Shown here one piece after another: positions 15,814-19,800 of a stretch of 19,800 bases of DNA. Location: NCBI GenBank assembly GCA_937914815.1, contig CALDMI010000022.1, positions 1 to 19,800 of the forward strand, given 5' to 3'. This DNA is from an uncultured Clostridia bacterium (GTDB lineage Bacteria > Bacillota > Clostridia > Oscillospirales > CAG-272). The stretch's first letter is position 1. The number at the start of each line of letters is the position of its first letter. The translations under genes were made by a program, and so were the position numbers. A model generated the notes under the pieces. It worked only from the letters and a program-made list of their open reading frames with translations. It made no database searches and was not told the DNA's origin.

Positions 15814-16464
15814 ATGCCAAAGAAAGAAGACGCGCGCATAACGAGGAGTAAGCGGGATCTGCGTTCCGCGCTTGTACTGCTCCTGCGCGATAATGCGTTT
15901 GATAAAATAACCGTCACCGAAATATGCAGGACGGCGACAATAAACAAAATGACCTTTTATAAATACTATCAGGATAAATATATGCTCCTTGACGACTGCA
16001 TACAGGTCATGGCTGCCGATGTCGCGGATAAGAGCATAGGCGAGGACAGACATGAGGCGTTTCGCCGTGACCCGGTGGGTTGCCTTGAAAAGGTGATAAT
16101 GTCTGCATATACAAACTGCTATGAGCAGAAAGAAATTATCCGCTCCATGATATACGGAGAGAATATGGCGATTTTAACGATAGTGAGAAAGTGTGTTGAG
16201 CGCTCGGTAAACGAGCTTGTCGAGTGTCTCGGCGAGGTTTACACCCTCGCGGCAAATCCTCAGGATATAACCGCATTTCTTGTCGGCGGGCTTTCAGGAG
16301 TATTTGCAAAGGACCTGTTTTCGCAGGATGTGACGCCGAGGGTGCTTGAAAAGCGGTGCCGCCGCTTCCTTGAGAACCTCGCGGACAGCAATCTTCTTGT
16401 TGTCGGCGGCTTTCATAAAGAACAGTCGGCGCCCGCAAACGGCAGACAGCCGACTGTATCATAA
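15814..16464 (+). CDS. TetR/AcrR-family transcriptional regulator
   Basis: TetR-family proteins are dimeric repressors, or less often activators, released by a small ligand. The 216-residue length is typical. The N-terminal DNA-binding domain is clear: TRSKRDLRSALVLLLRD helix 1, then the helix-turn-helix at about 32-51, KITVTEICRTATINKMTFYK, followed by YYQDKYMLLDD. The C-terminal ligand/dimer domain (about 65-190) is helical, with no residues that reveal the ligand. GGAG at 15803-15806 is the ribosome binding site, 7 bases before the ATG. Its promoter lies in the shared region with the divergent lipoprotein gene, so autoregulation and control of that gene are plausible. It ends 3 bases from the stop of the convergent membrane protein gene. 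Confidence 0.92.
   Translation: MPKKEDARITRSKRDLRSALVLLLRDNAFDKITVTEICRTATINKMTFYKYYQDKYMLLDDCIQVMAADVADKSIGEDRHEAFRRDPVGCLEKVIMSAYTNCYEQKEIIRSMIYGENMAILTIVRKCVERSVNELVECLGEVYTLAANPQDITAFLVGGLSGVFAKDLFSQDVTPRVLEKRCRRFLENLADSNLLVVGGFHKEQSAPANGRQPTVS
16422..16457 (-). terminator. Possible terminator hairpin inside the tetR 3' end
   Basis: ACAGTCGGC (16422-16430) and GCCGACTGT (16449-16457) are perfect 9-base inverted repeats, with a minor GCC/GGC pair in the loop. On the - strand the stem is followed by TCTTTATG, a weak T-rich stretch, 10 bases after the stop of the membrane protein gene. It may end the secA-membrane gene transcript; on the + strand there is no T-run. Confidence 0.4.
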
Positions 16465-16467
16465 TAT

Positions 16468-17886
16468 TCAGACCGTATACTTTATGTCCGCCTCGTCCGA
16501 GATTTTCATGAATGTGAAAATGGCGACAAGGATAAACAGCGCCGATATAGCGGATACAATAACCGTAAACCACGGCGCGGGATTTGATACTGTGAGGAGC
16601 CCCGTGTCGCTCACCTCGCGGACGGTTGTCCGCATGAAGAAGTCAAGAACCTCGCAGAGCCGCATTATGCCGTAGAGTCCGAATGTCGCCGCGCACCGCA
16701 AAGAGAGCGAGCGGTGATATTCCGCGTCCCGCTCATTATACCGCTCCGACTCCGGAGGTATGCCGGTATGCCGCCGCACAAGAGACGAAAACGCCCGCAC
16801 GGCGAAAATAAGGAACACCACTGTCACCGCGAACTCAATGACGAGGGAGATCCTCGCCGCCAGGCACATCGCGGCGGCGTCCGTGCTGTCGGCTACCATT
16901 GAGTATGAGTAGCTGTCAAGAAACCGGAAACGGAGAACATAGGAAACAACCGAAACACCCGCCGCCGCGCAACCGAGCGCCGCGGCGCCCTTGGCGCCCC
17001 GGCACAGCCCGCACATTCTGAAAAAGGCGAGCGTAAATATCATAAGAGATACAAAGTGCGGCAGGAGATTTATATTTTTCATGTCCGAAAAGGCTATCTC
17101 TATCGAGAGAAGAGCCCCGAGAGTAAAGGCGGTCATTCGCTTCTTTATATATCGCTTTGTGTATGCCGCGTTGAGGTCACATTCCGGATAGCGTGATATC
17201 TGGCGGACGGCGCCCTCATATTTTCCCTCGCTCCGCACTGCCGCCGCGTAGTGTATCACGGCGATAAGCCAGAGAATACCGAGAACAGCCACAATGGCGG
17301 TGCATATTATTACGGCAGTGGGGTAGAGTGCCGCGGGGTCTCCGCTCTCCGTACCGTCCGTCCCGCGCGTCAGCCGCAAAAGGTCGGGCAGGGCATAGAG
17401 CACGGATTTTGTTATCACAAATATGACCGACAGCATCTCGACAAGAGACGGCGGTATCGCGAGCCTTCCCCGCGGCTCAATCAGCGCCGCGGCGCCCGTC
17501 CTTTGCCCGAGGTAGAAGAGCGCGGTGAATGAGTCGTTTATTGCCTTTACGGCGAATATCGCCTCCGCCACCGCGAATGTAAAGGAGCAGAGCGCAATTA
17601 CATCTCTGTCCGCCGCGTTCTTTGAGCGGACGGCAATCATGAGAAATACCGCAAAGATTTTCAGAAGATTCACGAGCGCGAGCCGGGTGAGCGAGCGGCG
17701 CGCCTCCTCAAAATACGGAACGGCGTCCGCCGCACGCTCAAAGAATTTTGCAAGTATTATAAGACCTATGAAATCCGGCAGAGGGTCGAATACCGACACA
17801 TCCGGATTAAAGAGTGTTATCAGGGCAAGAATTATCCAGCCGAAGGCAATGGTCATTCTGCCTTTTTTTATTATATCATTTTTCAT
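16468..17886 (-). CDS. Multi-pass membrane protein of unknown function, internally duplicated
   Basis: This is a 472-residue integral membrane protein with about twelve hydrophobic segments, and no catalytic or transport motif was recognised. The two halves look alike. Residues 10-50 (RMTIAFG, then LPDFIGLIIL at 36-45) match 250-290 (RMTAFTL, then LPHFVSLMIF at 275-284). Each half has about six helices and ends with a long helix followed by charged residues (YAAAVRSEGK; FTFMKISDEAD). The ATG at 17886 was chosen because it overlaps the preceding stop by 11 bases; a GTG at 17925 and an ATG at 17856 are alternatives, and none has a strong ribosome binding site. It is the third gene of a secA-led operon and ends 3 bases from the convergent tetR stop. 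The long open frame with hydrophobic periodicity makes the gene secure; its role is unknown. Confidence 0.8.
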   Translation of the reverse strand: MKNDIIKKGRMTIAFGWIILALITLFNPDVSVFDPLPDFIGLIILAKFFERAADAVPYFEEARRSLTRLALVNLLKIFAVFLMIAVRSKNAADRDVIALCSFTFAVAEAIFAVKAINDSFTALFYLGQRTGAAALIEPRGRLAIPPSLVEMLSVIFVITKSVLYALPDLLRLTRGTDGTESGDPAALYPTAVIICTAIVAVLGILWLIAVIHYAAAVRSEGKYEGAVRQISRYPECDLNAAYTKRYIKKRMTAFTLGALLSIEIAFSDMKNINLLPHFVSLMIFTLAFFRMCGLCRGAKGAAALGCAAAGVSVVSYVLRFRFLDSYSYSMVADSTDAAAMCLAARISLVIEFAVTVVFLIFAVRAFSSLVRRHTGIPPESERYNERDAEYHRSLSLRCAATFGLYGIMRLCEVLDFFMRTTVREVSDTGLLTVSNPAPWFTVIVSAISALFILVAIFTFMKISDEADIKYTV

Positions 17887-18607
17887 TTTCTCTGTTTTTT
17901 GCGTCGCCTTTGTTTTCTTCCTCACCGTGGGTATATCGCGGCGGCTGACTTTCGAGCCGCGGCTTCGCCCGCTTCAGCTTGTATTCCGCATATTCGCGGC
18001 TCCGCTCGGTCTGCCGCCTCTCAAACCTTCCGGGCGCGCGCCGTGCCTCCGCGTCCTCGTCCCCCGGCATGCATATACGCATGTAGCAGGAGTAGATTGT
18101 CACGAGGTTCAGAAACACTATAATGGCGATAAGACAGAGGATTACAAGCGTAACTATCTTCTGCGCCACCTGCGGCATAGCGCCGAAGAACGCGGGTATC
18201 TCGCAGATTATCGCCGCGCCGTAAACCACCGGAGGAAATACCCGGGTTACACGGCACCGCGCCGCAAGAGGCGCGAGCCCGACCTCCGAGGAAACAGAGC
18301 CGAGACCCCGGAGCATGAGATATGTCAGAGCCCCGACAAAGGCATACCGTACCGCGCCGCACACCGGATTTTGCACAATCCCGGAGAGCGAGGGAACAAT
18401 GAGGGGGAGCACCGACATTATGAGCTCGAAAAACGCGATGATACAGAAAGGGAGCGAGAGGTAAAACGCCGCTCTCATCGGGCGGTTCAGCCCCCGGAGC
18501 TTATAGAGCGCGAGCAGCATTATCAGCCCGCCTATTATGTCCGTATAGGCATAGTAGGTCAGATTTATAAAGAAGAAGTAACCGATAAAGAGAATACCGA
18601 AGCCCAT
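17876..18607 (-). CDS. Six-helix membrane protein with charged tail, unknown function
   Basis: The 243-residue protein has about six hydrophobic helices (roughly 2-18, 22-37, 46-71, 83-100, 123-144 and 149-176) and a strongly charged, probably cytosolic tail (180-243) rich in Arg, Glu and Lys. Its start, GFGILFIGYFF followed by YTDIIGGLIMLLALYKLRGLN, resembles the repeated unit of the next gene, which suggests common ancestry. The ATG shares one base with the secA stop (TAATG), so translation is probably coupled to secA; no separate ribosome binding site is needed or obvious. The 3' end overlaps the following membrane gene. No family with known function was recognised. Its attachment to secA invites a link to protein export, but that is only context. 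Confidence 0.82.
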   Translation of the reverse strand: MGFGILFIGYFFFINLTYYAYTDIIGGLIMLLALYKLRGLNRPMRAAFYLSLPFCIIAFFELIMSVLPLIVPSLSGIVQNPVCGAVRYAFVGALTYLMLRGLGSVSSEVGLAPLAARCRVTRVFPPVVYGAAIICEIPAFFGAMPQVAQKIVTLVILCLIAIIVFLNLVTIYSCYMRICMPGDEDAEARRAPGRFERRQTERSREYAEYKLKRAKPRLESQPPRYTHGEEENKGDAKNRENEK

Positions 18608-19800
18608 TATTTCGAGCCTCCGAGAGACTCAAGACCGTTTGCCGCCCTGCCGCAGCAGTTTTTGTACTTCTTGCCGCTTCCGCAGGGGCAGGGATCGTTG
18701 CGCCCCGGCTTTTTCGCCGTGTTTCTCTTGGGCACATTTCCGCCCGACGGAGGAGGAGACTGTATCTCCCGCCCGACCTGGTGACGCCTGCCTATCGTGA
18801 CCTGCGGGCGATAGCAGAGAATATCACGGACGGTGGAGTCCTTTATGGTCTCTATCATGTCGTCAAACATGTCGGCAGATTCGATACGGTACATCGCGAC
18901 CGGGTCGCGCTGTGCATAGGAGTTGAGCCCGATATATTCGCGGAGCTCATCCATAGCGTCGAGGTGATCCATCCAGTTGCGGTCGACATTGCGAAGGAGT
19001 ATCTGCTTTTCGACCTCGCGCATCGCGTCCTTTGAGATCGGCACCTTCTTGGCAATCTCGGCAAACGCCGTGTCCTTTGTCGCGTAGTTGTCGAGAGCCT
19101 GCTGTATCAGTGCCTGCTTTATGCTTTCCATATCCGCGTGCCGACCTCCGGCATCGGGAAGAAGAGATTTTACATCGAGAGCACCGCCAAAGTGCGCGGT
19201 GAACTCCTCGACCTTCCAGCCCTCGGGGTCGTCTGCGGGGAAGCACTTATTAAAGTTTTCTTCTATCGCGGAATGTATCATTCCGAGAATGGTCTCCTGT
19301 ATATTGTCGTTCAGCAGGACCTCGCTTCTTTGCTTGTATATGACCGTTCTCTGCTGATTCATTACGTCGTCGTAGGTGAGCACGCTCTTTCTGCGCTCGA
19401 AGTTGTTTTCCTCTATGCGCTTCTGCGCGCGCTCGACGGCGGAGGATATCATCTTCATTTCGATAGGCGTGGTTTCGTCGATGCCGAGAGAGTTTGCGAG
19501 GGCGAGTATTCTGTCCCCGCCGAACAGCCTTACGAGGTCGTCCTGCATGGAGAGGAAGAACTTTGACTCTCCGGGGTCGCCCTGTCTGCCGCTTCGTCCT
19601 CTCAGCTGGTTGTCTATTCTGCGGCTCTCGTGTCTCTCTGTGCCGAGTATGAAGAGACCGCCCGCCTCGCGCACCTTCTGTGCCTCCGGGCGTATCTCGT
19701 CGGCATATCTGTCATAGAGCTCGCGGTAGACGCGCCGCGCCTCGAGGATCTCCACGTTGTCCGTGTCCAGATTCACGTTGAAGGCCACCAGCGGCATCCG
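18607..19800 (-). CDS. secA: Preprotein translocase ATPase SecA, C-terminal half (partial)
   Basis: SecA is the ATPase motor that pushes unfolded preproteins through SecYEG. The last 397 residues are visible; the N-terminal part, with Walker A and most of the preprotein-binding domain, lies beyond the window edge. The second nucleotide-binding domain ends with GTERHESRRIDNQLRGRSGR at visible residues 53-72, whose arginines sense ATP. The helical scaffold/wing follows (NFERRKSVLTYDDVMNQQR, later NWMDHLDAMDELREYIGL). The tail carries the SEC-C zinc site CPCGSGKKYKNCCG at 371-384, used for SecB and ribosome contacts. The segment before GTERHE (NVNLDTDNVEILEARR) is longer than in E. coli, as in other Clostridia from memory. 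The stop overlaps the next gene's ATG. Identity is certain. Confidence 0.97.
   Translation of the reverse strand, partial: RMPLVAFNVNLDTDNVEILEARRVYRELYDRYADEIRPEAQKVREAGGLFILGTERHESRRIDNQLRGRSGRQGDPGESKFFLSMQDDLVRLFGGDRILALANSLGIDETTPIEMKMISSAVERAQKRIEENNFERRKSVLTYDDVMNQQRTVIYKQRSEVLLNDNIQETILGMIHSAIEENFNKCFPADDPEGWKVEEFTAHFGGALDVKSLLPDAGGRHADMESIKQALIQQALDNYATKDTAFAEIAKKVPISKDAMREVEKQILLRNVDRNWMDHLDAMDELREYIGLNSYAQRDPVAMYRIESADMFDDMIETIKDSTVRDILCYRPQVTIGRRHQVGREIQSPPPSGGNVPKRNTAKKPGRNDPCPCGSGKKYKNCCGRAANGLESLGGSK

Noticed and set aside
17887..17925. GTG start adding 13 residues to the larger membrane protein
   Set aside because: No ribosome binding site, deep overlap with the upstream gene, and a lysine-rich extension without hydrophobic or conserved features.
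17525..18784. A 419-codon open frame on the + strand opposite the two membrane genes
   Set aside because: Its translation is low-complexity and Arg/Pro-rich without domain signs, it crosses into secA antisense, and the - strand frames show hydrophobic helices and coupled starts. It is a shadow of GC-rich coding.
1..19800. Mobile elements, CRISPR arrays, toxin-antitoxin or defence genes, rRNA or tRNA genes
   Set aside because: Both strands were read for transposases, integrases, spaced repeats and structured RNA genes; none was seen.

Overview
The window looks like a chromosomal segment of a Gram-positive-type anaerobe of the Clostridia, probably an uncultured Oscillospirales- or Christensenellales-like lineage. 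This is inferred from gene content and order (rnc - radical SAM - smc - ftsY; yhbY - nadD - yqeK - LCP - rsfS - leuS), from Firmicutes-style Shine-Dalgarno sites, and from the Clostridia-like SMC and SecA proteins. The DNA is GC-rich by eye, yet isoleucine is encoded mostly by ATA. No species can be named from the sequence alone.

Region 1 (1-14978, all + strand) is a dense housekeeping run of 13 genes. It opens with the 3' end of rnc (RNase III). A radical SAM enzyme without an acetyltransferase domain, smc, ftsY, yhbY, nadD and yqeK follow with overlaps or a 6-base gap. After a 90-base gap carrying a hairpin come an LCP cell-wall enzyme, rsfS, leuS, serS, a guanylate-kinase-like gene whose ATG overlaps the serS stop, and a Na/Pi cotransporter with a PhoU-like tail. 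The themes are RNA processing, chromosome organisation, protein targeting, ribosome assembly and silencing, NAD synthesis, Ap4A turnover, tRNA charging and phosphate uptake. No convincing internal terminator was seen, so much of this may be co-transcribed.

Region 2 (14979-16464) begins with a strong bidirectional terminator (15068-15097). It holds a small lipoprotein gene on the - strand and a TetR-family regulator on the + strand, divergently arranged around an AT-rich 246-base regulatory region. That region has a good promoter in each direction and several inverted repeats, one of which overlaps the -10 of the lipoprotein promoter. A locally controlled lipoprotein/regulator pair is the natural inference.

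Region 3 (16465-19800, - strand) is the 3' part of secA, including its zinc-binding SEC-C tail. Two multi-pass membrane protein genes of unknown function follow, coupled by 1-base and about 11-base overlaps. The two appear related: the longer looks like two copies of a six-helix unit and the shorter like one copy plus a charged cytosolic tail. This is the least ordinary part of the window.

No rRNA or tRNA genes, insertion sequences, phage genes, CRISPR arrays or recognisable defence systems were found. There is no gene-free stretch longer than 300 bases.
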